Shown here in pieces: positions 25,901 through 34,637 of a stretch of 64,000 nt of DNA. The notes beneath the pieces are model-generated. The model was not told the origin of the DNA and ran no database searches. It saw only the letters and a program-made list of their open reading frames with translations. The stretch's first letter is position 1, and each line of letters opens with the position of its first letter. This DNA is from Fibrobacter sp. GTDB lineage: Bacteria > Fibrobacterota > Fibrobacteria > Fibrobacterales > Fibrobacteraceae. The stretch spans positions 1 to 64,000 of the forward strand of contig JAGCGO010000058.1 of the NCBI GenBank assembly GCA_017649565.1, read 5' to 3'. A program made the position numbers and the translations under genes.

Positions 25901-28900
25901 TCGTCACCCACATTCGCAGTCTCGGGAACGTCAGCAAGACTTCCTCCATCAACTGTCGCTATAGTCACAGTATAATCCACAGGAACGAGCTCCACCATCA
26001 GGTCGAAGCCGGCATAGGTAGAGTATCCAGAATGGAACACGAGAGTCATGTACTCGCCGCTGCTCAGGACATTGCTTATAGCTTGTGAAGAACCCTTATA
26101 TTTTCCAAGAAGGTTGCTGGCGTAGGCCCCAGATCCGTTATAGACGAGCAAAGAATCATAATACGAAGACATATTATTCGTGCTGCCCGACAACTGCAGG
26201 ACATAGCCTGACGGAGCCTTAAGCACAAGGGTATCACTGCTATTGGTGCTATAATTTCCATCCTTGCCGCCATTGTCGTAAACCTTGAAGGAATTGACTC
26301 CAGACGGAATCGTCGCGGTAACCTTACTCGCCTTGGACATGTTGATGAAGAGGCCGCCCTCGGCGCTCAAGTTGTTCGTATAGGTCGAAGTAACGGTCAC
26401 TGCGCCCAAAGGCATCTTGAAGGACGCCTTTCCGCCATTATACCAGCCACCGCTAACCGTCAAGTTGTCTCCGTCTGCAGAGACCGCCTTTATCTCTTTT
26501 ACTAAGTAGCCACTGCTATAGGAATAGGAATAATTGATAATGGAATCTCTTGTTCCCGTCTTAGGCGCATCCGATGTCACGGAGCCACCGAAATTCTTAT
26601 TTGTGTATGTAATCGAATTGACGACAGGGATGACTTTAACAGTCAGGTCAAGGCCAGGATTATAATTGTTGGTTTCATCAGAATTGAATCGGAGCGTCAT
26701 GTACTCGCCGCTGCTCAGAACGTTGCCGCTTATAGATGTATCCTTGTCTGAAAAACTTCTATATGACCCAAGAAGGCTGTCGGCATTAGCCTCCGCTCCG
26801 CTATAAACGGACAATACAGCATAGGAAAAAGGACCACTAATCGTAGTCACGCTACCCGACAACTGTAGGACATGACCTGCAGGAGCCTTTAGCACAAGCG
26901 TATCACTGTTGTTGGCGCTATAGTTCCCATCCTTGCCGCCATCGTCATAAACCTTGAACGACTTGAGCGTATCCGGGATTTCAAATGTCATCTTGCGCTG
27001 AAAGAACATGTTCACGTAAACGGAATCCCCATCTTTCCCTTGCTCCAATTCTACTTTGACGACATTCACCGCCAAGTCGAGGCCGGGATCGCCGTTGCCG
27101 CCGAATAGGACCATCATGGTTTCTCCCCTACTCTGGACCTTGTATGTACCGTTTTTACGAAGAAGGCTATCGGCACGTATAACGGATCCGCTATAGACTA
27201 GCAAAGAGTCGTTCTTATAACCCCCATACGTCATGCCTCCAGTCAACTGCAGGACATAACCTACCGGGGCTCTCAGCACGAGAGTGTCACCATAGTTGTA
27301 ACCTATACTATCAAGAATCTTGAACGACTTGACACCAGCAGGAATAGTCAAAGTACTTTTACTCTTCTTGGGCATATTGACATAAAGCCCGCTATCGGCG
27401 CTCCAGTCTGTTGTCCAGGTCGGAGACACCGTCACATTGCTCATAGGCATCGTAAACGTCATCGAAGTGAAATCCATCTTGACCAGTTTAAGAATGTTGC
27501 CATTCGCATCTTTAACAACAACATCCTTTAACATATAGCCACTTGCAGGAGTTGCTGTTATCGTAACGGTTGAATTCAATTTAGCAGAAGATGCAACTGT
27601 AAGGGATCCTCCCGTCGGTGTCGATTTGGTAATGCGATAAGTATCCGGCGCAAAAGTTGGGGTCACAATCACATTACTGTTAGGCATCTTGAAGCTGATC
27701 TCATTCGTCATCCAACTACTAGTCGCACGAACAGAATCCCCTGACGAGGTCTTGACACTCACGCTCTTTAGCACATAACCGGAATTCGGTCTTGCAGTCA
27801 ATGTCACAGTTGATGCATTCGCCACTATTGAAGAAGATGGAGTCACACTTCCATTCGAGACCGAAGCAACCGTAACGGTATGAGGGTCACCCAGCAGTTC
27901 CGCCGTCAAGTCAAGGCCAGCAGCATTAAGCGAGCCGTCCGAGTGGAATTTAAGGGTCATGTTGCGATTTACGGTCGTTATAGAGCCAACACTCGCCGTC
28001 AAATTCGACGCAGTACTATACACTTTCTTGACTATACTTCCATTATTGATTTCAAGATAATCAAATGCTCCATCCAAACCTTCTATTTCAGTCGTCACGG
28101 TTCCCGTCAATCTTAGTTGATACCCTTCAGGCGCTATCAGGTTAAGAGACGCTTCGCAGGATTTAGTATAGTCATCCGAACTGCCGCCGTTGTCATAGAT
28201 TTTGAAAGACATAACTCTATCAGACAGACTTATCGACCGCTTCTTGCACAGCATATCAATTTCTTTCAAGTAGTCAGCCTTGTCATCAGAATACTCAATA
28301 TTGACATCACTCGCAGGCATCTGAAACTTTAAAGTATCCCCATTGCCAGAGGTGGGCACCAAAGTACTATCGTCGAGTCTTCGCACCTTCATCATAGTCG
28401 TAATGAATCTCGTATCAGACACGAACAAAGACACCAAACCTCCTTCCGTCATTCTAAAAAAATCGGAGAAAAGACTTCCTTCGTTAAAAAGACCGGTAGA
28501 GTAGGGATTATAAATAACGTACCTGTTGTTAGCAGCTATCCCATAGGGATTTACCAAATGAAGCGGTTTGAAAGTAACTGTCAAATTCACATTACTAGGC
28601 CCGTTAGTATTAAATATCTGGATTTCAGCATCTCCCCATGATGTGAACCATTTAACTTCCTCTTCAAGAGTGCCATTGGGATTAGTCCTGTCATACATTT
28701 TAGGCCTGGCATAGATTGAATAACCATCATAAGCGACTACTCTAGCACCCGTAGCCAAAGTTAATCTGCCACTAATGACAATGCCATGTCCATAAGGAGC
28801 ACTTATACGTATTGTTCCGGTACAAGAAGAACAACCACCCGCCGTCAGACCCGGTATTGTAAACGAAGTTACCCCGTTATATGAAAAAACAAATCTAGAA

Positions 28901-29043
28901 CCATTACCCGGAAGATAGACTGAACGGCCGCTTTCATTTTCATTAATAACAACAGTGTCAGAAACTGCATCCGCCCACGCCGACGGCACCGTCAAAAGCG
29001 CGAGCACGAGAAACACGAAAAACACATGAACCTTCTTTTTCAT
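22978..29043 (-). CDS. 2021-aa secreted protein of alternating CUB-like and InlB-B-like repeats
   Basis: A signal peptide (ends PSAWAD) is followed by seven or eight CUB-like modules of about 110 residues. Each opens with 'V-[KN]-SF-[KN]-[VL]-YD-x-GG', then 'SDTLVLKAP-x-GY-x-L-x-[LV]-SGS', then a 'D-x-L-x-VY-[DS]-G' strand and 'LSSG-x-x-[ML]-TL-x-F-x-S'. Between them lie about seven domains of the divergent InlB B-repeat type ending in 'FKMP-x-x-[NA]-V-T-V-T-P'. Near the C-terminus is an MBG-like Ig domain (about residues 1700-1770). The end (TYDLKGRNVKGHKVKGMFIRK without the last residue) resembles a shortened sorting tail. It is probably a modular cell-surface adhesin, inserted between the two halves of the fatty acid cluster. 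Confidence 0.85.
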   Translation of the reverse strand: MKKKVHVFFVFLVLALLTVPSAWADAVSDTVVINENESGRSVYLPGNGSRFVFSYNGVTSFTIPGLTAGGCSSCTGTIRISAPYGHGIVISGRLTLATGARVVAYDGYSIYARPKMYDRTNPNGTLEEEVKWFTSWGDAEIQIFNTNGPSNVNLTVTFKPLHLVNPYGIAANNRYVIYNPYSTGLFNEGSLFSDFFRMTEGGLVSLFVSDTRFITTMMKVRRLDDSTLVPTSGNGDTLKFQMPASDVNIEYSDDKADYLKEIDMLCKKRSISLSDRVMSFKIYDNGGSSDDYTKSCEASLNLIAPEGYQLRLTGTVTTEIEGLDGAFDYLEINNGSIVKKVYSTASNLTASVGSITTVNRNMTLKFHSDGSLNAAGLDLTAELLGDPHTVTVASVSNGSVTPSSSIVANASTVTLTARPNSGYVLKSVSVKTSSGDSVRATSSWMTNEISFKMPNSNVIVTPTFAPDTYRITKSTPTGGSLTVASSAKLNSTVTITATPASGYMLKDVVVKDANGNILKLVKMDFTSMTFTMPMSNVTVSPTWTTDWSADSGLYVNMPKKSKSTLTIPAGVKSFKILDSIGYNYGDTLVLRAPVGYVLQLTGGMTYGGYKNDSLLVYSGSVIRADSLLRKNGTYKVQSRGETMMVLFGGNGDPGLDLAVNVVKVELEQGKDGDSVYVNMFFQRKMTFEIPDTLKSFKVYDDGGKDGNYSANNSDTLVLKAPAGHVLQLSGSVTTISGPFSYAVLSVYSGAEANADSLLGSYRSFSDKDTSISGNVLSSGEYMTLRFNSDETNNYNPGLDLTVKVIPVVNSITYTNKNFGGSVTSDAPKTGTRDSIINYSYSYSSGYLVKEIKAVSADGDNLTVSGGWYNGGKASFKMPLGAVTVTSTYTNNLSAEGGLFINMSKASKVTATIPSGVNSFKVYDNGGKDGNYSTNSSDTLVLKAPSGYVLQLSGSTNNMSSYYDSLLVYNGSGAYASNLLGKYKGSSQAISNVLSSGEYMTLVFHSGYSTYAGFDLMVELVPVDYTVTIATVDGGSLADVPETANVGDEIALTAMPMNSDYMLVSFGVKDATGNDVPVIRNTLTTGKFKMPAGNVTITPVFADTRSTYITAAGGFHLDMTSNRKVEFDFPVTVKSFNLYDHGGKTGDYIESSDDTLVFTAPVGYHFEVAGSIYTERNYDFLYVYDGQIKTENELFKHSSAEHGARYDVGTVKTTSNSMTIYFHSDVSRTYAGLDLTVTLVQNKYTVTINSSTGGSLYGQNADTLGAVVVLTGSPMDSYHLSDITVVDKNEKVVKSPIYSFDRSRFTMPASNVTVTPTWTNDLTAEGGLHLELLKNGKIDASIPAGVKSFNLYDNGGEGEAYESNSSDTLTLNAPTGFYLVVTGSVALEAKCDSLYIYDGNNTSATTLFGGSSTTNGSISAIDTITSSGRSLTFRFKSDDRTNYSGLNLKVSVEPIAYGITIAEADNGSMSSDKDKAAEDSIVNLSWSSASGYLIKDIDVRDSSGNKVVVNGGWYSGNEASFTMPASNVVVTPSYTNVLTADGGLYIHMARHVKTEASIPTSVKSFKVYASTAKKTKDEKSSDTLVLRSSERYRIHLSGGIPEVMGYDTLYVFDGCSTAADTLYKGFNRAGGSLIDIGSILSSGNCLTLNFRSNAPALNRALDLTVALKKSVRTLTIDKIPSQTYSGSAIKPRVSVKDGSTRLMDNTDYTVSYSNNVNSGLARVTITGKGAYVGDTTLTFTIGPKVTRYAAINILEDQRGKGVAVDGNYNGDEAVMITDSIQVDYVDYSRNFSTSGFSTVVLPFDVNTSNVSGLEKVAAFSEIKTNDAGRLVAVMSLVWNDSVGVPDTTLKANTPYMVLMNGTNFAVDGGVTLVPTVEPVVRSGDWEFRGTLAKRVWADGDSDLGHVYGFAAEERPEQNIKIGQFVKAAAGAWIRPGRAYLINVPEEQGNHVGAGRPAIAALPSVFLPEEMDVVIEDKENGSTTFVGRFNARTGEFVNMKARTYDLKGRNVKGHKVKGMFIRK

Positions 29044-29192
29044 GTTAGACCTTCCTTTTGGAGATTGATGGCAAGGTTACCAGGAACATTACGTTAAACT
29101 TACAAAAAGATTACAACTTCGTCAGAAGGCTGTACATCATTTGTATTATGTTTTCTTGATTTTTCAAGGCAACGTTACACCGATTTACATGC

Positions 29193-29218
29193 AAAAAAGG
29201 ACCCCAAGGGGTCCTTTT
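29193..29218 (-). terminator. Terminator of the GH9 endoglucanase gene
   Basis: AAAAGGACCCC (29195-29205) pairs with GGGGTCCTTTT (29208-29218); on the minus strand a T6 run follows. The rest of 29044-29237 is promoter/leader of the 2021-aa gene. Confidence 0.88.
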
Positions 29219-29237
29219 AACTTTCCAGCATCCAGCC

Positions 29238-31790
29238 CTAGCGGCCGATCCGGACGGTCCTGTATTCCCGTGCGCTTCCTGCGCGGTATTCCACCAGATA
29301 TACGCCCGCAGGGACCTTTTCCACGTTCCACCGCAACGCATGGCGGCCGGCACTCTGTTGCCCAGGGGTATACAGCTTCATAGTCTTGCCCTTGATCGAG
29401 ACGAGCGAGACCCTGACTTCCTGCGCCACCGGGAGCACGTAATTCACGTCCAGGACGTCCCCGTGGTTCACGATGCCCAGATGGGAAGCTCCGGCCAACG
29501 GCACACCGGGAATCGCATCCTTCTTCGTCGAGTCGGCCTTGGTCGAATCCTTCTTGTCTACCTGCGTCGAATCCGTCTTGGTCGAATCCGTCTTAGTCGT
29601 GTCCTTCTTTGACGTATCGGCGGAAAGAACCGCCGGGTCCGCCGCAAGGAGCACGTTCGCCACAAGGAACGAGGCGTTTCCGGATATAGCGGTTTCTGTC
29701 GCGAGAAAATTTACCCAGTCAGAAACCAAAGCATCATTCGACGAACCATCCAAGAGAGCGCCAACCGGCGGCCTGTAGCTGTAATTCACAGGAAGGTCCT
29801 TCATCGTCTCCCGATCGTATATGTTCCAACCTTCAGGATTAGCCGTGCGGTGATGGACATGCGATTCGTTCTTGTCGCCCACGCCCACCATGAAGCTGAG
29901 ATCCCACTGGTTCACTCCCAGAATATAGTTCATCTTGTTTATAGCCAGCTGGCGAGCGCCGACATAATTCCAACCGGCGGAACCTGTTATCGTCTTCTTG
30001 GCATCAATATCCTTGGCGACTTCAGCGAAAGTCAGCATATTGAGGATATTGCCAGAATCATCGCGGTTCGCGCCCCATTCAAAATCAACCGTGAGATACC
30101 ATGGGGTCGGATACACCAGAGAAAAATTGCCCAAGAGTTTGATCGAATTCGCCTCAGGGAACGACGTGGTCTTTGTGCCAAGTTCAGCATTCCTCGCCAA
30201 AGAATAAGCCACTCTTTGGACATAATCCAGACGGACAGAATCTTCAATGCCATATTTTTCGGCAGTGGCCGAGTCGGCCAGAAGCAACTTGTAGAAAGCG
30301 TAAAGCGTTATTGAAAAACGTTCCTGATAACCCGAAGGCCAAGCTCCTTGAGTAAAGCCAGATCCAACACCCAACCATCCTGCGGGGAAATACTCATAGT
30401 TATACTCGGCAGACTTATTGCTGTTAATCGTCTTGTCCTCGGCGGCATCGTTCAGGTAATCCATCTTCTTCGTCTTTTCGTAGGTCGCATAATGGAGGGC
30501 AATCGCAGCCATCGCAAGGACATCAACATGTTTCGATCCGATAGTGCAGGAATAGAATCCGCCAAGGCAGAATTCCTCTTCTCCAAAGTGTTCCTTGGCA
30601 TAGGCGTACAGTTTCTCGGCAACATACAGGCAACTATCCGCAAAGGTCGAATCATATGCGGCATAGCGCACGCTCAACAGGGCAAGGCCAGCCGCGACCT
30701 GGGCAGACATGCCGGGGCCAATGCCGTGTATAACGGGCCTTGGAGGCGCCGGATTCATGGATTCCATACTGTCGGCACGGTTCCAATAATTATGATCATC
30801 CACATCACCGACATTGACGATCATATCCTTGATGTCGCCCTTGGCATGCCTATAGGAAGTCAGGTAAAATTCCGCACCGTGCCGCGCCTCGCGCAACATG
30901 TCAGGGATACCGTCCGTCTTTACGATTTCGTTGTGATTGAATGCGTAATGGTCTTCGTCGCGTTCCGGGTTCGTCGCCGACAGCAGCGAAAGCACCAAGA
31001 AAGTATACCCCATGGTCGGAGCCATCTTCAGGTTGTCACCGCAATCGTACCAGCCGCCAGGAATGGTATCGTGCACATGGCTCGGCCCGTGGAACCAGGA
31101 CTCCGAATTGCCGCTACGCTCCACGCCGAAGAACTTGAGGTTCGCGTCGCGCACCATGGAATAGACCTTGTCGCTCACGATAAAGGTCGAGGAATATTCC
31201 TTGCCCACCTTGATGCGAAGACGCTTGTCCGTGGGAAGCGAAGCCATGTCTGCAAGTTTGCCCGCACACACCTTGGTTTTAGGAGTGGACCTTTCCACCG
31301 TGTAGCGATTGAGAAGAGAATTGACGTACGCCTTCACAGTTCTAACAGACTTGGCTGAATCCCCTGTAGCAGTGAACTTGCCGTCCGCAGCCACCTCGTT
31401 GCCGTCCAGGTCGACAACGGAATAGGTCGCCTTTTCGCATTTATCCGAAACGTAGTAGAACTGTTTCTCGGGGTCATCCGGCAGGTAGCCCGCCTGGTTC
31501 ACGCGGATATTGCCGACCTTGAGGCTCAGGGCGTCGATGAACGCCTGGTTCAATGTGTCCGCGATGTAGGCGTTCGCCTTGAAATCTGCCGGCTTTGCTC
31601 CGGACTCCGGGGTACCGACCTCAGTATCCTCTTCGTTTACGCTGAAATTGGCAAAGTCGTAGACCGTTCCGCCATCTTCAGCGGCGGAAGTGTCCCACTC
31701 CAGCGGGTAAACCGGGCGGATCAGGTCGAACGGGGTGTCGGCAGCATAAAGTCCCACTGCCAAGAAAGGTATAAAGAATGCCAAGCGCAT
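29238..31790 (-). CDS. GH9 endoglucanase with N-terminal Ig-like domain and T9SS-type tail
   Basis: 850 residues. Signal peptide (ends VGLYAAD), a spacer, a CelD_N-type Ig domain beginning IRVNQAGYLPDDPEKQ (about 95-205), then the GH9 catalytic (alpha/alpha)6 barrel. GGWYDCGD (245-252) carries the two aspartates that activate water; 'SHVHHRTANPEG' is the conserved His/Arg motif; 'TETAISGNASF' aligns with the family's NEVAxDYNAxF, placing the proton-donor Glu. A KTDSTKTDSTQVDKKDST-type linker follows, then a sorting tail (GVYLVEYRAG ... TVRIGR). It cleaves beta-1,4-glucan outside the cell. AAGGAG lies upstream of the ATG. In this genomic position it separates plsX from fabD. Confidence 0.95.
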   Translation of the reverse strand: MRLAFFIPFLAVGLYAADTPFDLIRPVYPLEWDTSAAEDGGTVYDFANFSVNEEDTEVGTPESGAKPADFKANAYIADTLNQAFIDALSLKVGNIRVNQAGYLPDDPEKQFYYVSDKCEKATYSVVDLDGNEVAADGKFTATGDSAKSVRTVKAYVNSLLNRYTVERSTPKTKVCAGKLADMASLPTDKRLRIKVGKEYSSTFIVSDKVYSMVRDANLKFFGVERSGNSESWFHGPSHVHDTIPGGWYDCGDNLKMAPTMGYTFLVLSLLSATNPERDEDHYAFNHNEIVKTDGIPDMLREARHGAEFYLTSYRHAKGDIKDMIVNVGDVDDHNYWNRADSMESMNPAPPRPVIHGIGPGMSAQVAAGLALLSVRYAAYDSTFADSCLYVAEKLYAYAKEHFGEEEFCLGGFYSCTIGSKHVDVLAMAAIALHYATYEKTKKMDYLNDAAEDKTINSNKSAEYNYEYFPAGWLGVGSGFTQGAWPSGYQERFSITLYAFYKLLLADSATAEKYGIEDSVRLDYVQRVAYSLARNAELGTKTTSFPEANSIKLLGNFSLVYPTPWYLTVDFEWGANRDDSGNILNMLTFAEVAKDIDAKKTITGSAGWNYVGARQLAINKMNYILGVNQWDLSFMVGVGDKNESHVHHRTANPEGWNIYDRETMKDLPVNYSYRPPVGALLDGSSNDALVSDWVNFLATETAISGNASFLVANVLLAADPAVLSADTSKKDTTKTDSTKTDSTQVDKKDSTKADSTKKDAIPGVPLAGASHLGIVNHGDVLDVNYVLPVAQEVRVSLVSIKGKTMKLYTPGQQSAGRHALRWNVEKVPAGVYLVEYRAGSAREYRTVRIGR

Positions 31791-31897
31791 CGCTGCTCTC
31801 CTTACGTTATAAGGCTAATATAATATTTATCACCCCGCTACTTGAAGAGACTCGCCAATTATGTAAATCGATGTGATTTAGGAACCCCCTTTTGACA

Positions 31898-31928
31898 CAA
31901 AAAAAGAACCCGGCAGCGAGCCAGGTTC
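31898..31928 (-). terminator. Terminator of the yceD-rpmF-plsX operon
   Basis: GAACCCGGC (31906-31914) and GCCAGGTTC (31920-31928) pair with one wobble or mismatch, and seven T follow on the minus strand. It isolates plsX from the GH9 gene. Confidence 0.88.
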
Positions 31929-31950
31929 CAATTTTTGCGACAGGTTTCCG

Positions 31951-32934
31951 CTATTTCGCTTCGGCGGGTTCGTCCTTGATGGCGGCCAAGCGTTCGTTCA
32001 CGCTCTTGGACACGCCCTTCGCGGCGTACTTCGCGGCGACTTCCACAGCCTTCTCGATAGCGAGCGCGTCGGAGCGGCCGTGAGCGATGATGCCCGTGCC
32101 GTTGAGGCCGAGGAGCAGAGCTCCGCCAGTCATGCGGTAGTCCCACATTTCGTCGAAGCGGCGGCCATTCGGAGTGTCGATAAAGCCGAACATCTTCTTG
32201 TGCAGTTCGTAGAAGCCTTCAAGCATCTTCAGGACAACGTTTCCTGTAAAGCCCGAAGTCACCACCACGTCGGCTGCGCCTTCGATAAGGGTTTCGCCTT
32301 CGATGTTGCCGATGAAGTTCACCGGAGCGGACTTCAGCAACTGGTGTGCTTCCTGGAGCACGGCCGGGCCCTTGTGTTCTTCTTCGCCCATGTTCAAAAG
32401 ACCGACCTTCGGATTCTGGTAACCGAAGTAGGTCTCGGCGAAAGCGGAGCCCGCGATGGCAAAGTCCACCAGCGTAGAAGCGCGTTCATCGACGTTCGCA
32501 CCGGCATCGACCAGGATAATCGGACGGTCGGCGGTAGGAATCACGCAACCGATAGGCGGACGGCTGAACTTTTCGCTCGACTTCCCAAGAAGCATAAGGC
32601 AAGACGCCATCATGGCACCGGAATTGCCGGCACTCACCGAGGCGTCCACCATCCCCTTCTTCTGCAAGGCGACGCAGGTCACCAGGCCGGAGTGGGGTTT
32701 CTTCTTGAGGACCTGTACAGGGTGTTCGTCCATGGCGACCGGGTCCGGCGCATCAACGACAGAAATACCGTTGCCAGCGTAGCCGAGCTTCTCGAGCCCA
32801 GCCTTGACCTCGGCCTCCGGTCCGCACAAGACCACATGCAAATCCGCATTTTTCTTGACGGCGTTTACTGCACCTTCAATCACTACGTCGGGGGCGAAGT
32901 CGCCACCCAATGCATCCAAGGCAACTTTAACCAT
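31951..32934 (-). CDS. plsX: Phosphate acyltransferase PlsX
   Basis: Converts acyl-ACP to acyl-phosphate, the first committed substrate for phospholipid synthesis. The N-terminus MVKVALDALGGDFAPDVVI (19 residues) matches the family's 'DAMGGDxxP'; 'SAGNSGA' and 'GANVD' are also typical. 327 residues, normal. It is third in the yceD-rpmF-plsX order conserved across bacteria; the fabH that usually follows is missing, and fabD is found 9.3 kb further on. Confidence 0.97.
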   Translation of the reverse strand: MVKVALDALGGDFAPDVVIEGAVNAVKKNADLHVVLCGPEAEVKAGLEKLGYAGNGISVVDAPDPVAMDEHPVQVLKKKPHSGLVTCVALQKKGMVDASVSAGNSGAMMASCLMLLGKSSEKFSRPPIGCVIPTADRPIILVDAGANVDERASTLVDFAIAGSAFAETYFGYQNPKVGLLNMGEEEHKGPAVLQEAHQLLKSAPVNFIGNIEGETLIEGAADVVVTSGFTGNVVLKMLEGFYELHKKMFGFIDTPNGRRFDEMWDYRMTGGALLLGLNGTGIIAHGRSDALAIEKAVEVAAKYAAKGVSKSVNERLAAIKDEPAEAK

Positions 32935-32954
32935 GAACTACTCCTTAAAAGCGA

Positions 32955-33143
32955 CTAGGCTTCAGCACCCTTCATGTCGACAACTTCAACACCATTGTAG
33001 TAACCGCAAACCGGGCACACGCGGTGCGGGCGCTTCACGGAACCGCAATGTTCGCAAGTGGCCATGGCGGGCACTTCCATCTTCCAGTGGGTGCGGCGCT
33101 TGTCACGACGGGCGGTCGAGGTTTTTCTTTTAGGTACTGCCAT
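32955..33143 (-). CDS. rpmF: 50S ribosomal protein L32
   Basis: 62 residues starting [20 protein letters not shown], with the zinc-binding pairs CEHC and CPVC, so this is the four-cysteine form. Lies 2 nt after yceD's stop and 20 nt before plsX, the classic operon. Confidence 0.98.
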   Translation of the reverse strand: MAVPKRKTSTARRDKRRTHWKMEVPAMATCEHCGSVKRPHRVCPVCGYYNGVEVVDMKGAEA

Positions 33144-33145
33144 TT

Positions 33146-33676
33146 TTAACTCCTATTTTCCATTTTGCTTTTTAAAGCTTTGAGTTTTTCCCAGCGGGGA
33201 TCCACAGCGTCCTCGGACTCTCCGGAACCGTCGCCGGTCGGTTTGTTTGATACAAAGATAAAATCTTCGTCAGGATTTTTCACGGGTGCGGCCGGTTCTT
33301 GCAGTATAACCAGCTGTCGAACGCACTCGGAGACGTCCACGAAGTACTGTCCCTGGGGAATTCTGTATGCGAAGACATCTGCATCGTCTTCATCGAGTTC
33401 CTGCTTTGCAACCGCGAGACGTTCGACTTCCACCACGATTTCCGTCTTGAAAGGGCGGTCGAACAGTTCCAGCGTCCGGGAACAGGTCAGAGTTTGCACT
33501 CCGGAGAGCGTACCGGACACGAGCCACTTACTTTCGCCTTCGGGGCTAACCAGCACCTCGGCTACCAGATCGCCCTTGAGGTGCAGTTCGTCGAAGATTT
33601 CGGGGGCATCGGCATGGGACCAGACCACCCGGCGGTCTTCGGATTCAGTAAGTTTCTGTGCGATATCGATTCTCAA
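33146..33676 (-). CDS. yceD: YceD/DUF177 family protein
   Basis: 176-residue acidic protein of the DUF177 family, known to sit next to rpmF and linked in Gram-negatives and chloroplasts to 23S rRNA accumulation. The motif '[12 protein letters not shown]' matches the family's C-x-R-[CT]-L region, but only one cysteine of the usual Cys motif is seen. The start is a TTG (33676) with GGGG 4-7 nt upstream; no in-frame ATG is better placed. A consensus-like promoter lies only 9 nt before this TTG, so the mRNA leader is very short. Confidence 0.85.
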   Translation of the reverse strand: MRIDIAQKLTESEDRRVVWSHADAPEIFDELHLKGDLVAEVLVSPEGESKWLVSGTLSGVQTLTCSRTLELFDRPFKTEIVVEVERLAVAKQELDEDDADVFAYRIPQGQYFVDVSECVRQLVILQEPAAPVKNPDEDFIFVSNKPTGDGSGESEDAVDPRWEKLKALKSKMENRS

Positions 33677-33685
33677 AGTGCCCCA

Positions 33686-33714
33686 AATGTAGTAAAATGG
33701 GGAAATAAAGTCAA
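33686..33714 (-). promoter_or_regulatory. Promoter of yceD-rpmF-plsX
   Basis: On the minus strand TTGACT (33714-33709), a 17-nt spacer and TACATT (33691-33686). The -10 ends 9 nt before the TTG start codon. Confidence 0.75.
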
Positions 33715-33728
33715 TATGGGACTTATTT

Positions 33729-34556
33729 TCAATCCAACAGGTCGTCTCTGCAGAGGATTGTGGCGTTTACGAAAACGGCTTCCCTGTCGCCCTTCTGGAA
33801 CGGGGACGATGACCAGGTGCGCAATACGCCTTTATCGTCGCAGGTTTTCTGGATGCTGAGGTCCTTGCCCGCTTCGTCACTAGACAGGGTCGAATCCATC
33901 GTGCCGAGGGCCTGTTCGCAAAGCATGGGCAACTTGAGGTCTAACTCAAGAACCGAGGAAACGGAATACATGTCCCCCTTCCAGATATACACCGTCTTCT
34001 CGGCTTCCATGAACTGCGAGGGGATGACCCATATGTCGTTGTTCTTGTCAATATCGCAGCCCCGCTCCAGGTTCGGGTTGCCGAGGATGGTCAGGTCGGG
34101 ATATTCCTCTTTTTCGCTAGAGGACGATTCCGGTTTTGCAGGTTCTTCACCGGGGTCCTCAGGATCGTCGGGTTCTTCAGAATCTTCGCTACTGGAAGGC
34201 TTGGACTTGCTGCTGGACGACTTGGCCTTTGCCTTGCTACTGGAGGACTTGGCCTTCTTTGCACTACTGGACGAGGACTCGGCTTCTTCGGCGTCGTCAT
34301 CCTCTTCCTCATCGTCGCTGTCGGAGGAGATTTCCTCGTCTTCATCGTCCTCGCTGCTGGAAGAAACATCGGCATCGTCGATATCGCCCGAGACATCCGC
34401 AGTATCGGCTTCGGCATTGGAATCAAGTTCAGTCTTGGAATCGCTCCCGCTTGCAGCGCTGCTGCTGTCGTCGCCACAACCGACAAAACAGATCGCCAGA
34501 GCGAACGAGATAGAAACAACCAATACCTTGATTAGGCCGAAATTTCCAATATGCAT
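33729..34556 (-). CDS. Acidic Ser-rich lipoprotein (paralogue 1)
   Basis: 275 residues. The ATG at 34556 is chosen over the open upstream frame because AGGAGG lies 4 nt upstream and a terminator for the preceding gene lies within the extension. Signal peptide with unusual MHIGNFGLIKVLVV start and lipobox VGC. Residues about 30-140 are Ser/Asp/Glu-rich with SSSS and Lys-Ala-Lys-Ser blocks, likely a disordered spacer holding the C-terminal domain off the membrane. The ~115-residue C-terminal domain starts GCDIDKNNDIWVI and contains two Cys pairs. It is paralogous to the next gene. Function unknown. Confidence 0.8.
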   Translation of the reverse strand: MHIGNFGLIKVLVVSISFALAICFVGCGDDSSSAASGSDSKTELDSNAEADTADVSGDIDDADVSSSSEDDEDEEISSDSDDEEEDDDAEEAESSSSSAKKAKSSSSKAKAKSSSSKSKPSSSEDSEEPDDPEDPGEEPAKPESSSSEKEEYPDLTILGNPNLERGCDIDKNNDIWVIPSQFMEAEKTVYIWKGDMYSVSSVLELDLKLPMLCEQALGTMDSTLSSDEAGKDLSIQKTCDDKGVLRTWSSSPFQKGDREAVFVNATILCRDDLLD

Positions 34557-34590
34557 GCTTCCTCCTTGTACATGTTGTGGGGGAATATAC

Positions 34591-34618
34591 AAAAAAGGGC
34601 CCCGCAGGGCCCATTTTT
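34591..34618 (-). terminator. Terminator of paralogue 2
   Basis: GGGCCC-type arms (34597-34603 and 34607-34612) with T6 after them on the minus strand. Confidence 0.85.
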
Positions 34619-34637
34619 TCATTTTGTTCACAAAGAA

